Shown here: one piece after another, positions 54,472 to 63,398 of the stretch | Position numbering within the stretch: the first letter of the stretch is position 1 | Layout of the letters: each line of letters begins with the position of its first letter | The notes under the pieces: model-generated | What the model saw: the letters and a program-made list of their open reading frames with translations, nothing else | Told to the model about the DNA's origin: nothing | Databases searched by the model: none | Made by a program: the position numbers and the translations under genes | Assembly (NCBI RefSeq): GCF_013393945.1 | Contig: NZ_CP040297.1 | Coordinates: 6,042,809-6,106,808, forward strand | Direction: 5' to 3' | DNA: 64,000 nt | Origin: Nostoc sp. TCL26-01 | GTDB taxonomy: Bacteria > Cyanobacteriota > Cyanobacteriia > Cyanobacteriales > Nostocaceae

Positions 54472-55608
54472 TTACCGTTTGTCAATGGGGGTGTAAGTTA
54501 CCTCGTGTTTGCCACTATACACCTGAGTGGGTCGGAAGATGCGGTTTTCTTCGAGTTGTTCCTTCCAGTGAGCTAACCAACCGGCGACGCGGGCGATCGC
54601 AAATATTGGTGTAAACAAGTCTGTTGGTATGCCCATTTTTCGATACACTAAACCGGAATAAAAGTCAACATTGGGGAAAATTCCTTTGTGACCGAGTTTT
54701 TCTTCGACTACCCGTTCCATCTCTTGGGCAATGTCGTAATATTTATCGGCTCCAAACTTGTCAAATAACTGTTCTGCCAGATGTTGCAAAATTGTCGCTC
54801 GTGGGTCTTTCACCTTGTAAACACGATGTCCAAAGCCCATGAGCTTCTCTTTGCGTAGCAGCCTTTCCTCGACGTAAGGACGGACATTTGCCACAGAACC
54901 AATTTCTTCCAACATCTGAATCACTTCTTCATTGGCTCCCCCGTGCAAGGGGCCGCCCAAAGTACCGACGGCGCTAGCAACCACGGCGTAGGGGTCAGTT
55001 AAGGTGGAAGCTGTCACCCTAGCACTGAAGGTGGAAGCATTCATGGTATGTTCCACATGCAGAATCAAGCAGACATCAAAGATTTTGGCTGCTAAAGCAT
55101 CTGGCTCCTTTTCGTTGAGCATATACAAGAAGTTGGCGGAATAATCTAAGTCATCCCGTGGTTTTACCGGGTCGTTGCCTTTCCGCATTAACTGGAATGC
55201 TGCCACCATTGTGGGAATAGTCGCTATTAAGCGCACCACGGCATCCCGAATGTAGACAGGATTAGTTAAATCCCGCCGGGAATAAAACAAGCCCAAAGCC
55301 GCAGCAGAAGCTTGGAGAGCATCCATCGGATGACCGCTTTCCGGGAAGCATTTCATCATGTCTCGAATGCGGTATTTAATCCGCCTATGGAGACGAACTT
55401 CCTCTTCAAATTCTTTCAATTCCTCCTGATTTGGCAATTCACCCCAGATTAAGAGATAAGCAGTTTCCAGAAAAGTACTTTTTTCTGCTAATTCTTCAAT
55501 CCGGATGCCACGATACTCTAGTATTCCCTTTTGCCCATCTACATAACTGATACTCGATTGGGCGGCGGGAATGCCCTCTAAACCAGGCCTAAATTCGCAC
55601 ACCATCAT
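54472..55608 (-). CDS. gltA: Citrate synthase
   Basis: A 378-residue type II-like/short citrate synthase that condenses oxaloacetate and acetyl-CoA. Catalytic histidines are in GGPLHGGANEEV (about 220-231) and MGFGHRVYKVKDPRA, and the catalytic Asp is in NVDFYSGLVYRKMG. Other landmarks are GILEYRGIRIEELA and HVEHTMNASTFSARV. It feeds 2-oxoglutarate synthesis for nitrogen assimilation in cyanobacteria. The start is one of two adjacent ATG codons at 55606-55608. It lies upstream of the ndh genes on the same strand, separated by STRR DNA. Confidence 0.96.
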   Translation of the reverse strand: MMVCEFRPGLEGIPAAQSSISYVDGQKGILEYRGIRIEELAEKSTFLETAYLLIWGELPNQEELKEFEEEVRLHRRIKYRIRDMMKCFPESGHPMDALQASAAALGLFYSRRDLTNPVYIRDAVVRLIATIPTMVAAFQLMRKGNDPVKPRDDLDYSANFLYMLNEKEPDALAAKIFDVCLILHVEHTMNASTFSARVTASTLTDPYAVVASAVGTLGGPLHGGANEEVIQMLEEIGSVANVRPYVEERLLRKEKLMGFGHRVYKVKDPRATILQHLAEQLFDKFGADKYYDIAQEMERVVEEKLGHKGIFPNVDFYSGLVYRKMGIPTDLFTPIFAIARVAGWLAHWKEQLEENRIFRPTQVYSGKHEVTYTPIDKR

Positions 55609-55721
55609 GGCAACACCATTTGCTTTGTAAAATATCCGATCAAGCTAACTTACCAGAAATTATTGTCGCCATAACAGTAGCCGATCAAACAACAATTCTT
55701 TAGAGAAAGGTTGCTAAACTG

Positions 55722-56216
55722 TTATAGCAAGTACCTGGGTTGTGTCAACAAAAACATCTGACTCTGACCCACAGGAGAACCAATTTCTGGTAGTTTTACT
55801 CCGATCATACCTGCTTTTTTCAGGACTAAGCTGTCTTTGGCTTCCCCCCAAAGGAGAATTTCTGCCCAATTGCTTAAACAAGGCTCATGCCCTACTAAAG
55901 CGAGTTGAACATTTTCAGCAAAATTTTTCGGTTTTAGCCAATAATCTAGCCAACTAGCGATATGACCATTAGGTGCTAGGTGGTTAGATTCTTCTACTTG
56001 AGAACTGAGTCCAGCTGCTAACAGAATTTCTGCTGTTTGTTTGGCACGGACTAGAGGACTGGTGACAATTAAATCGAAATGCAAGTCCAGCTTGACAAGG
56101 CGATGAGCTACCTTCTCAGTTTTTTGCCTTCCTTCCTTGGTCAGGCTACGTAGTTCATCTTGAATGCCAGATTGATGTTCTTCAGCAATGCCGTGACGAA
56201 TTAGATACAGTTCCAC
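55722..56216 (-). CDS. sixA: SixA-type phosphohistidine phosphatase
   Basis: A 164-residue histidine phosphatase. The catalytic RHG is at 7-9 (LYLIRHGIAEEH), and the second Arg is in TSPLVRAKQTAEILL. The second His is in LALVGHEPCLSNWAEILL. E. coli SixA dephosphorylates phosphohistidine on NPr/ArcB-type proteins; the partner here is unknown. The start is GTG at 56216. It reads in the same direction as gltA, 113 bases upstream of it. Confidence 0.9.
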   Translation of the reverse strand: MELYLIRHGIAEEHQSGIQDELRSLTKEGRQKTEKVAHRLVKLDLHFDLIVTSPLVRAKQTAEILLAAGLSSQVEESNHLAPNGHIASWLDYWLKPKNFAENVQLALVGHEPCLSNWAEILLWGEAKDSLVLKKAGMIGVKLPEIGSPVGQSQMFLLTQPRYLL

Positions 56217-56833
56217 GATTTGAGTCCAGAGTGCCGAGTTAGGAGTTACTCTTGATGTGAAATTAACATATCCTCTTCTCGAATACTACGTACCCAAGTA
56301 GTACTGTCAGCTAAATTTTGGCGATCGCACTAGTTTCCTCAGATGAATATCATGCTTCACTTATTGATAGCAGAGTGAGTATACAATTAATCTTATAGTG
56401 TACTGATGAGAAATTGTACATAAAACCATAATTTCTGCCCAAATATCCCGCGAATGAAACTTATTGAGCTACAGTAGCGTCTGACCCAAAGTGGATTGCC
56501 TTTGCTCTGTGTAGGTGTGATAATGTTAGCTCTTCTCAACCCCTGGAAAAAAATGGGACATTTCTCACAGCTGTGGATAAATGACCTATCTGTGTTCTCA
56601 ACACATAACTTTACAAAAATTTAATTGGGATTGAATTGCTGTAAATGCCTGCAATGCAGTCTTTCTAGGACTTGACATCAAACATAGAAGTAGGGTTCCG
56701 AGAAATTACTGCATAAAGTTAGCGAATAAAACCGTAATAACAATGGAATCGCTGAGATGTCTTCATCAAGATGACAGACTCACGGGCAACTAACTGCTAG
56801 CTCACAAGATAAGTGCGAAAAATGGGGGTTGTG
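56217..56833. other. Long upstream region of the HetZ-related gene
   Basis: This gap of about 600 bp between divergent genes contains a HIP1 site (56321) and is otherwise AT-rich, with no STRR. A TTGACA hexamer occurs at about 56672. The length suggests a regulated promoter or a small RNA, but I could not recognise an RNA family. Confidence 0.4.
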
Positions 56834-58009
56834 ATGCAAACTTTAAAACAGGGTTTCGAGGAGCGCAATCTCGCTATGGTAACGGAAGCAGAAAAACTAG
56901 CGCAATTTTGGCGCAAGCGGCTAGCTGCGGAGTGTCCAGAACAAAATCTAGCGGCAAGGGAAAGTATTATTTTCTGGCTGTTAGGTCGTGATACACAACG
57001 CTTTGAACTGCTAAACTCGAAAGAACTGGAGATTGCCAAGCAAGCGATGGAATATCGCTGGAAAATTTTAAGTCAACGCTACTTAGGGGTAGGACGAGAA
57101 GGCGCTTATCGTAACCTGATCATGCGGCTAGGCAGTTTAGTGACATTACGCCATAAAATTCAAACATGGATTGCCCTGAGTCGCGATCGCCAACGCACTG
57201 TAATTGATGTATTACAAGAAGTAATCCAAGAACTGCTACAAAATGACACTTACATCCAGCAACAGATGGCTTACATTACAGAAGTAGCCTTGGATAAGCG
57301 TCTCAAAGACACCTTGCTATTCGCTACAGTGGAAGAGTATTGTTTGCGCCCAGTACGCAATCAGCCTTTGTTAGTATTTCGTTTTGTTAACTATCTCCGT
57401 CGTTCTCAACGTGGTGGATTAACCCAAGTACCCGGTGGTGATTTAGTCAGACTTGTGTCAGAAGAAGTACTCACAGATGATAGCGACAATCGGATCAACT
57501 TGGTAGATAGCCAAGCGATCGCTGAATATCAAGAAGCCCAGCAATTAGAAGAACAGCAAGCACTCCGGCAAACAGTCAAACAAGAATTTGCCGATTATTT
57601 GCAAGAAAATCTTGGCACTGAAGCAGTAGAGTGGTTAAAACTTTACTTGCAAGGTAAAACTCAAGATGAAATTGCCAAAAAATTAAATAAACCAATTAAA
57701 GAAGTCTATCGACTGCGAGAAAAAATTAGCTACCATGCAGTCCGTGTCTTTGCCCTTAAAGGTAAACCAGAATTAGTAGATAACTGGTTAGCAATTTCCC
57801 TACAAGAAAATAACTTAGGCTTGACACAAAACCAATGGCAGCAACTATATGAAAATATAACTCCCCTTGGCCGGCAAATACTAAATTTGCGAAAAGCAGG
57901 TAATTCTATAGAAGCAGTAGCCCAACAATTAGAACTCAAACCCCATCAAGTAATGGGTGAATGGACTAAAGTCTATCTTGCAGCACAAGCGATGAGAACT
58001 CAGGAGTAG
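56834..58009 (+). CDS. HetZ-related regulator (HetZ-related protein 2 type)
   Basis: A 391-residue protein from the ATG at 56834, with GGGGGT upstream; GTG at 56813 is an alternative. It resembles the cyanobacterial group annotated HetZ-related protein 2, not HetZ itself: it lacks the HetZ start and runs QTLKQGFEERNLAMVTEAE. An all-helical N-terminal half is followed by a Gln/Glu-rich linker and a region like a sigma factor region 4 helix-turn-helix (LQGKTQDEIAKKLNKPIKEVYRLREK, about 275-300, described here as a landmark). A second helix-turn-helix-like unit is near the end (AGNSIEAVAQQLELKPHQVM). It probably binds DNA or core RNA polymerase; a role in differentiation is inferred from the name only. 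Confidence 0.6.
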   Translation: MQTLKQGFEERNLAMVTEAEKLAQFWRKRLAAECPEQNLAARESIIFWLLGRDTQRFELLNSKELEIAKQAMEYRWKILSQRYLGVGREGAYRNLIMRLGSLVTLRHKIQTWIALSRDRQRTVIDVLQEVIQELLQNDTYIQQQMAYITEVALDKRLKDTLLFATVEEYCLRPVRNQPLLVFRFVNYLRRSQRGGLTQVPGGDLVRLVSEEVLTDDSDNRINLVDSQAIAEYQEAQQLEEQQALRQTVKQEFADYLQENLGTEAVEWLKLYLQGKTQDEIAKKLNKPIKEVYRLREKISYHAVRVFALKGKPELVDNWLAISLQENNLGLTQNQWQQLYENITPLGRQILNLRKAGNSIEAVAQQLELKPHQVMGEWTKVYLAAQAMRTQE

Positions 58010-58182
58010 GGAGTCATGAGTCATGAGTGCTGAGTGGGGAGTGCTGAGTGATGAGTCATGAGTGATGAGTCATGAGTAAGATGTTTTTCCTTGGTCATTT
58101 TCCAGCTATCTTATCTCTAGCCTGTAACCTATAACCTATAACCTGTAACCTGTAACCTATAACCTGTAACCTGTAACCTCAA
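58010..58182. repeat. STRR clusters behind the HetZ-related gene
   Basis: AGTCATG/GAGTGCT heptamers (about 58012-58077) and CTATAAC/CTGTAAC heptamers (about 58121-58181) lie one after the other. Confidence 0.9.
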
Positions 58183-58336
58183 CCCTGAGTAGAAATCTTT
58201 AGGTAAAATTCCGCAATTGCCACCAAGACAATCGAATGTATATCATGTCATCTTTAACTAGAAAATCAGTATCTGGCGGTTCGTTTCCCTAATGCTAACT
58301 ACTGCCATAACATTTTTATAATACTTTGCTCCTCTT

Positions 58337-58510
58337 ATGGCTGATAAACACCACAAAATTAAATTTCCTCTCTGGCAGTATCTCAACCAGCCTTTATTTA
58401 CCCAGGATTTAGAATTGAACCCGCGACGTTTTGCCTATAGTTGGCGCATTGGACTCTTAAAACGATGCTGGAATAAAGAGTGTGATGCTAAGGGGCCGCA
58501 ACAGCATTAA
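58337..58510 (+). CDS. Small 57-residue protein, unknown
   Basis: An ATG at 58337 opens a 57-codon frame closed by TAA. The product begins MADKHHKIKFPLWQYLNQPL and continues with LELNPRRFAYSWRIGLLKRC. It is basic, rich in Trp and Tyr, and has two Cys. It is not a translation of a repeat, and its composition is unlike random AT-rich DNA. Small basic proteins of this kind are conserved in cyanobacteria, but I cannot name one. CCTCTT precedes the start, so there is no Shine-Dalgarno sequence. It stands alone in the gap between the HetZ-related and histidine kinase genes. Confidence 0.5.
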   Translation: MADKHHKIKFPLWQYLNQPLFTQDLELNPRRFAYSWRIGLLKRCWNKECDAKGPQQH

Positions 58511-58717
58511 TAGTTTGTCACATCTCTAGGAAAGCGAATTAGGTAATTACCTGATCATACTTTTGATTGCAATACAATTAAGTTGAGGGTCAAGTTCAGG
58601 TAATACCAATGTAAAAGTCAAAATTCAAAATTCCGAAAGCCGAATAATAAAAGAGAATTTCTCATACGCATTTGCAAATAAAATGTAGTAGATACCTTGG
58701 TAGGGGCATACGCCCAA

Positions 58718-58830
58718 TTTCTCACGAAATTTATAAACCGAAGTCCAGAGGCTGTAGGGGTGGATTAACGAGATATTCGTGAATGATTGAAGCTTCCTTT
58801 GTGAACCCGCCCCTACCGTTTTGTGAGAAA
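58718..58830 (+). repeat. Palindromic AGTCCAGAGG element, copy A
   Basis: A 113-bp element with ends TTTCTCACGAAAT and TTTTGTGAGAAA. Inside, AGTCCAGAGG-CTGTAGGGG stands on the left and AACCCGCCCCTAC on the right. The central part (GATATTCGTGAATGATTGA) lies in the opposite orientation to that in copy B at 62167-62276. The remaining 58511-58717 is AT-rich and featureless. Confidence 0.8.
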
Positions 58831-58866
58831 TGTAGGGTACGCTCCTACGATGATTTTGACTTTTGA

Positions 58867-61800
58867 TTATAGATGAGGTACTAGTTTTTTCACTGTCGCC
58901 TGATGAATTGGTAACTCAATCACAAATTCTGTACCTTTGCTGGTTTCAGATTGGCAGTATATCTTGCCATTGTGTTTATCTGTAATAATTTGATAACTGA
59001 TAGAAAGTCCTAGCCCTGTACCTTTTCCTACAACCTTGGTAGTGAAAAACGGATCAAATAATCGAGAAAGTACCTCTTCATTCATACCGATTCCATTGTC
59101 AGCGATGCGAATGACAATCCAATCTTGATTGAGTCGGGAAGTAGAAATATAAATTTCGCTAGGGTTAGTAGCGATCGCTTCAGGAGATAACAGCTCATTT
59201 CGTTCTTCTAGGGCATCGATCGCATTCGAGAGCAAATTCATAAAAACTTGATTTAGCTGCCCAGGATAACACTCAATCAGAGGTAAAGGATCATAATCTT
59301 TTTTCACATGAATGCTAGGACTATCGGCTGAAGGCTTCAAGCGATTTTGCAAAATCATTAAGGTACTGTCAAGACCTTCATGAATATTTGCTGTCTTGAA
59401 ATCAGCTTCATCTAAACGAGAGAAGTTCCGCAACGACGTAACAATATTCCGAATGCGATCAGTTCCCACCTTCATGGACTGAAATAGTTTAGGTAAATCA
59501 TCGAACAAGTATTCTATTTCCGCTTGCTGGAAAAACTCTTGTAGTTCTGGGGCAACATCGGGATGATAACGTTGATAAAGTTCTACACAACGCAATAATT
59601 CTTGTGTGTATTCCTGGGCGTGTTCCAAGTTGCCGTGAATGAAATTAATCGGGTTATTAATTTCGTGAGCGACTCCTGCGACTAATTGCCCCAAACTAGC
59701 CATTTTTTCGGCGTGGATAATCTGCATCTGGGCTGTACGCAGCTCGTTGAGTGCTTGAGCGAGTTGATTGGCTTCTTCACGGGTTTGTCCCAGCAAACTC
59801 GACTGTTGAAATAAGTTAGCTTGTCGCAGGGCTACGCTGAGTTGAGCTGCTACTTGAGTTACAAATTCTAATTCAGCTTCTTCCCAGTGGCGTGTATGAG
59901 TGCATTGATGAATGCAGAACAATCCCCACAGATCATCCCCTTCTATTAAAGGGACAATAATTTGGGCTTTGATTTGGAATTGCTCAATTAGCTCAGGATG
60001 AGGTACTTTAGCGCCGACGCTATTGACATCAGAGATAACTTGCACGGTTCCTTGACGATATTGGGGTGCGTACTGATCGCCAAAACAATAGTCCTGCACC
60101 TTCACAGCCAGGGCTGAATCGAATTTGGGTAACACATCCTCAGCGATAAATTCCCCACTGCAAAAACCAACATGAGGATCAAAGCGGAAAACCCCGACTC
60201 GATCTGCTTGTAGCGATCGCCTGACTTCCTGTACTGTAGTTTTAAATATCGTCTCTAAGTCCAGAGATTCCCGAATTTTGACGACTAAATCAAATAAAAT
60301 CCGCCGTTGTTCAGCCGATTTATGTAGTTCATCAGCACGAGTTTGGATTTGAGTCATCATTTCCGAACTTTGCAGCGCTACTCCCAGTTGACTGGCAACC
60401 TGTCCTAAAAATTCTACCTCCACACTATCCCACTGACGCGGTGCAGAATGTTGATAGGCAGCTAGCAATCCCCAGAGGTTTCGTCCCACAAAAATGGGAG
60501 TCAAGGCATAAGCACGAATGCGGAATTGCTCTAAAATATCGCGGTGACAGCGTGAATGTCCAGCTTGATAGATGTCATTAACAGCAAAACTTTCATTATT
60601 GCGATAGCGCCCACCTTTGGTTTCTTGCAGGTGAGTATCTTCCCAAACGAGATTTTTGCCAAAAGGATTGATACTGTCCCACTGTGCCTCTACCATGCCA
60701 AAATGACTGACAAATTCACCACTCCAGTCTGGGTTAAAGCGATAAACACCAACTCGCTCAACTTTCAGCATTTTACACACTTCTTGGCAAGTGGTTTTGA
60801 GAATCAAATCAATATCTAACGAGGAGCGAATTTTCCCGACGACTTCTGTTAGCGCTCGTTGTCTAGCGATCGCATCTTTTAAAGCCACTGCTTGTTGTTT
60901 CGACTGAGCTAAATTCTCGGCTTGTTGAATGGCTACTCCTAACTGCGCTCCTACCTGTCCCAGAAACTCAACTTCATAATTTGCCCATTGGCGCGAGCCG
61001 GAATGTTGATACGCAGCTATCAAGCCCCATAGTTTTGGTCCGATGAAAATCGGTGCTAAAACATAGGCGCGGATCTTAAATTGCTCTAAAATATCGAGGT
61101 GACAGCGTGAGTGTCCAGCTTGGTAGATGTCATTAACTGCAAAACTTTCATTATTGCGGTAGCGCCCACCTTTAGTTTCTTGCAGGTGAGTATCTTCCCA
61201 AACCAAATTTTTACCAAAAGGGTTGATTCTATGCCATTGTGCCTCTACCATGCCAAAATGACTGACAAATTCACCACTCCAGTCTTCATGGAAGCGGTAA
61301 ATTGCCGCCCGTTCTAATTTGAGAAGTTTACACACTTCTTGACAAGCAGTATCGAGAATAATTTCCGTATTGACAGACGAGCGAATATTTCCTACCACTT
61401 CCATTAAGCTACGTTGCCGAGCGATCGCATCTTGCAATTCTGCTGTGCTGTGCTGACTTTGTTCTAAGATTTGTGTCTGCTGCATAGCCACACCAAGATA
61501 ACTAGCAGCTTGTGCTAAAAATTCAACTTCGTGAGCATACCATTGTCGAGGTGAAGAATGTTGATAGCCAGCCAGCAAACCCCATAGTTTTGTCCCCACA
61601 AAAATTGGGGCGATCGCATAAGCTCGAATTTGGAACTGTTCCAATACTTCAATATGACAACGCGCGTGTCCAGCATTGTAAATATCAGCCACGGCAAACG
61701 GTTCATTGTTGCGATATCGTCCGCCTTGAGTTTCTTGCAAATGAGAATCTTGCCACACTAAATCTTGCCCAAAAGCAGGTAATGTATTCCAAGGCGACTC

Positions 61801-62052
61801 AGTAAAACCAAAACGATTAATGAAACTACCACTCCAATCAGCATTAAATCGATAAATTCCCACTCGCTCAATCTGCAATTGCCGACAAATATCTTGACAA
61901 GAAGTCGCACACAAAGATTCTAAGTTGATCGAAGCGCGAATCTTAGCGAGAATCCTTGCTAAAATTTTCTGGTATTGCACCGTCAGCTGTAACTGCTGGT
62001 GACACTCTTGTGATTCTGAGCAGTTAGCAGTTTCATAGTCGTTGATTGTCAT
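58867..62052 (-). CDS. Hybrid-free sensor histidine kinase with four GAF domains (phytochrome-like)
   Basis: A 1061-residue kinase from the ATG at 62052. It has four GAF domains (about 30-195, 215-380, 400-562 and 580-750). The first three are near-copies of one another and resemble cyanobacteriochrome GAFs: each has the bilin-attachment-like Cys-His (C132, C317, C502) in AGHxRCHxxxLEQF. In each, the second-cysteine motif reads DSHL or DTHL. The fourth has DYCF (654-657) but no Cys-His. A short coiled coil leads to the HisKA domain with His796 in GVAHEINNP, and a HATPase domain with DNGIGM and GKGTGLGLSISYQI. No receiver domain or cognate regulator is adjacent. Confidence 0.88.
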   Translation of the reverse strand: MTINDYETANCSESQECHQQLQLTVQYQKILARILAKIRASINLESLCATSCQDICRQLQIERVGIYRFNADWSGSFINRFGFTESPWNTLPAFGQDLVWQDSHLQETQGGRYRNNEPFAVADIYNAGHARCHIEVLEQFQIRAYAIAPIFVGTKLWGLLAGYQHSSPRQWYAHEVEFLAQAASYLGVAMQQTQILEQSQHSTAELQDAIARQRSLMEVVGNIRSSVNTEIILDTACQEVCKLLKLERAAIYRFHEDWSGEFVSHFGMVEAQWHRINPFGKNLVWEDTHLQETKGGRYRNNESFAVNDIYQAGHSRCHLDILEQFKIRAYVLAPIFIGPKLWGLIAAYQHSGSRQWANYEVEFLGQVGAQLGVAIQQAENLAQSKQQAVALKDAIARQRALTEVVGKIRSSLDIDLILKTTCQEVCKMLKVERVGVYRFNPDWSGEFVSHFGMVEAQWDSINPFGKNLVWEDTHLQETKGGRYRNNESFAVNDIYQAGHSRCHRDILEQFRIRAYALTPIFVGRNLWGLLAAYQHSAPRQWDSVEVEFLGQVASQLGVALQSSEMMTQIQTRADELHKSAEQRRILFDLVVKIRESLDLETIFKTTVQEVRRSLQADRVGVFRFDPHVGFCSGEFIAEDVLPKFDSALAVKVQDYCFGDQYAPQYRQGTVQVISDVNSVGAKVPHPELIEQFQIKAQIIVPLIEGDDLWGLFCIHQCTHTRHWEEAELEFVTQVAAQLSVALRQANLFQQSSLLGQTREEANQLAQALNELRTAQMQIIHAEKMASLGQLVAGVAHEINNPINFIHGNLEHAQEYTQELLRCVELYQRYHPDVAPELQEFFQQAEIEYLFDDLPKLFQSMKVGTDRIRNIVTSLRNFSRLDEADFKTANIHEGLDSTLMILQNRLKPSADSPSIHVKKDYDPLPLIECYPGQLNQVFMNLLSNAIDALEERNELLSPEAIATNPSEIYISTSRLNQDWIVIRIADNGIGMNEEVLSRLFDPFFTTKVVGKGTGLGLSISYQIITDKHNGKIYCQSETSKGTEFVIELPIHQATVKKLVPHL

Positions 62053-62166
62053 AGAGTTTCCGGGAAATGAAATACTTGTTTCAGTGTTCCCTTGTAGATT
62101 TTGCAAATTTACAGTAAAGAGAATTCATTTCTACTTTTAGCAGTTGGTATTAACTCATAACCCGAA

Positions 62167-62276
62167 TTTCTCACGAAATTTATCAAACCTCAGTCCAGAG
62201 GCTGTAGGGGCGGGTTCACAAATATGCCTCAATCATTCACGAATATCTCATGAACCCGCCCCTACCGTTTTGAGAC
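62167..62276 (+). repeat. Palindromic AGTCCAGAGG element, copy B
   Basis: It has the same ends and flank order as copy A (TTTCTCACGAAAT, then AGTCCAGAGG-CTGTAGGGGCGGGTT, and AACCCGCCCCTAC at the right). The centre (CAATCATTCACGAATATC) is the reverse complement of that in copy A. It lies just upstream of the histidine kinase gene, in the gap 62053-62393, which holds no other feature. Confidence 0.8.
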
Positions 62277-62393
62277 TCCCCTTTGCTTGTTTGTCCCCAG
62301 CTATACCTTTATTAAGGGAATCTGTAACAACTTGCCGTTTGGTTACTTCGATATTATAGGATGGACGGAGTGTTGTATTGGGCGTGGGGCTAT

Positions 62394-62741
62394 ATGGGTC
62401 GCTATACCTGTTCATTTGTGATTTCTACTAGTATCAATTATCTCCAGCCATTACTGATAGAACTACTACAGGATTGTGATTTGGAGATTCAATACTACAC
62501 ACCCGATTATATTTTGGCTCGTGAGATTCGTGGCAATGTGTCTTTTTCTAAAATAGTCACTGTAGAAGCACTGATTGATAAATCAATGGCTACGGAAACA
62601 GAAAGTCGGATGAGTATTGTGATTAAAAATGAAGAGTTACCTCTCCAAGTTGATAATCACTGCCGACAGATGTTTGAATTTGTCAAACAGGAGATTGAAA
62701 GAAGTCGTCATTGGCATCTGATTGAAAGTCTTGCTGGCTAG
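62394..62741 (+). CDS. Small hypothetical protein (115 residues)
   Basis: The ATG at 62394 gives a 115-residue product; ATG at 62361 would add 11 residues. It begins MGRYTCSFVISTSINYLQPL. It looks like a small alpha/beta protein, with strands at CSFVISTS, CDLEIQYYTP and SRMSIVIKNEELPLQ and a final long helix (HCRQMFEFVKQEIERSRHW). No membrane segment or signal is present. No family was recognised. It stands between the kinase and FHA genes and runs opposite to both. Confidence 0.6.
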   Translation: MGRYTCSFVISTSINYLQPLLIELLQDCDLEIQYYTPDYILAREIRGNVSFSKIVTVEALIDKSMATETESRMSIVIKNEELPLQVDNHCRQMFEFVKQEIERSRHWHLIESLAG

Positions 62742-62752
62742 TAAAGCAAGGC

Positions 62753-62817
62753 AATTACCTATTATCTATTGCCTATTACCTATTACCTATTACCTATTAC
62801 CTATTACCTATTACCTT
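62753..62817. repeat. STRR cluster
   Basis: About eight head-to-tail copies of TATTACC (with TATTGCC variants) reach to within one base of the stop codon of the FHA gene on the opposite strand. Confidence 0.93.
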
Positions 62818-63297
62818 CTACAGTTCCTCCATATCGTCCGTCATCCCAGGATTTATGAGTGTGATGTCATACTCACTAGCATCTGTTTGCCCAGAACGTT
62901 GACTATTCTTTAACAGATAGTAAATGGCACGCACTTTAGGCCCAAAAACAATTTCGTCTTCATTTTTTAAATCGTGGGCTGGTGTTTTTCGTCCATTAAT
63001 CATTAAACCATTAGAACTGGGCTTGCCTTTCCCATCACCATCTACTATTCGGTAATAATAGCTGCGATTATCATGCTCTTTTGGCAATCGCACTAATGTA
63101 GCATGACGACGAGAGACAAATTGAGATACTAGACGAATATGAGACTCTTTGTCCCTACCAATAGAATAGAGTGGTTTCTCTAGGGTAAATTCTTTGCGAC
63201 CTTGATCGTCTTCAAGAATTAATAGATGGCTTTCATGAATTTCTGCTGTCATTGATAAGTCTTGGCCACAATCGGTTGAAGTTTGGTCAATAGTCAT
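62818..63297 (-). CDS. FHA-domain protein
   Basis: A 159-residue protein (144 if the ATG at 63252 is the start; the first codons from 63297 overlap an STRR-like word). It consists mainly of one forkhead-associated domain, which binds phosphothreonine. Motifs are YSIGRDKESHIRL, FVSRRHATLVR, and SSNGLMINGRKTP. The usual Arg, Ser, His and Asn of the phosphate pocket are present. The acidic C-terminus (PGMTDDMEEL) is outside the domain. It probably reads signals from Ser/Thr kinases such as the one at 39883-41643, but no direct link is visible. Confidence 0.9.
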   Translation of the reverse strand: MTIDQTSTDCGQDLSMTAEIHESHLLILEDDQGRKEFTLEKPLYSIGRDKESHIRLVSQFVSRRHATLVRLPKEHDNRSYYYRIVDGDGKGKPSSNGLMINGRKTPAHDLKNEDEIVFGPKVRAIYYLLKNSQRSGQTDASEYDITLINPGMTDDMEEL

Positions 63298-63398
63298 TAG
63301 TCAATAGTCAATAGTCAAAACTCAGCACTCAGCACTCACTCCCTCACTCCCCCTATCCCCTGTCCCCTATCCCCTGTCCCCTGTCCCCTATCCCCTGT
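63288..63398. repeat. STRR clusters
   Basis: AGTCAAT, CTCAGCA and CCCTGTC/CCCTATC heptamer runs follow one another between the ATPase gene and the FHA gene. Confidence 0.9.

Noticed and set aside
56834..58009. Assignment as HetZ itself
   Set aside because: The N-terminus and overall sequence do not match HetZ as I know it; only the related-protein name is supported.
60556..61317. Two similar open frames opposite to the histidine kinase
   Set aside because: Their similarity reflects the duplicated GAF domains on the other strand.
62144..62359. 71-residue open frame
   Set aside because: Most of it overlaps palindromic element copy B.
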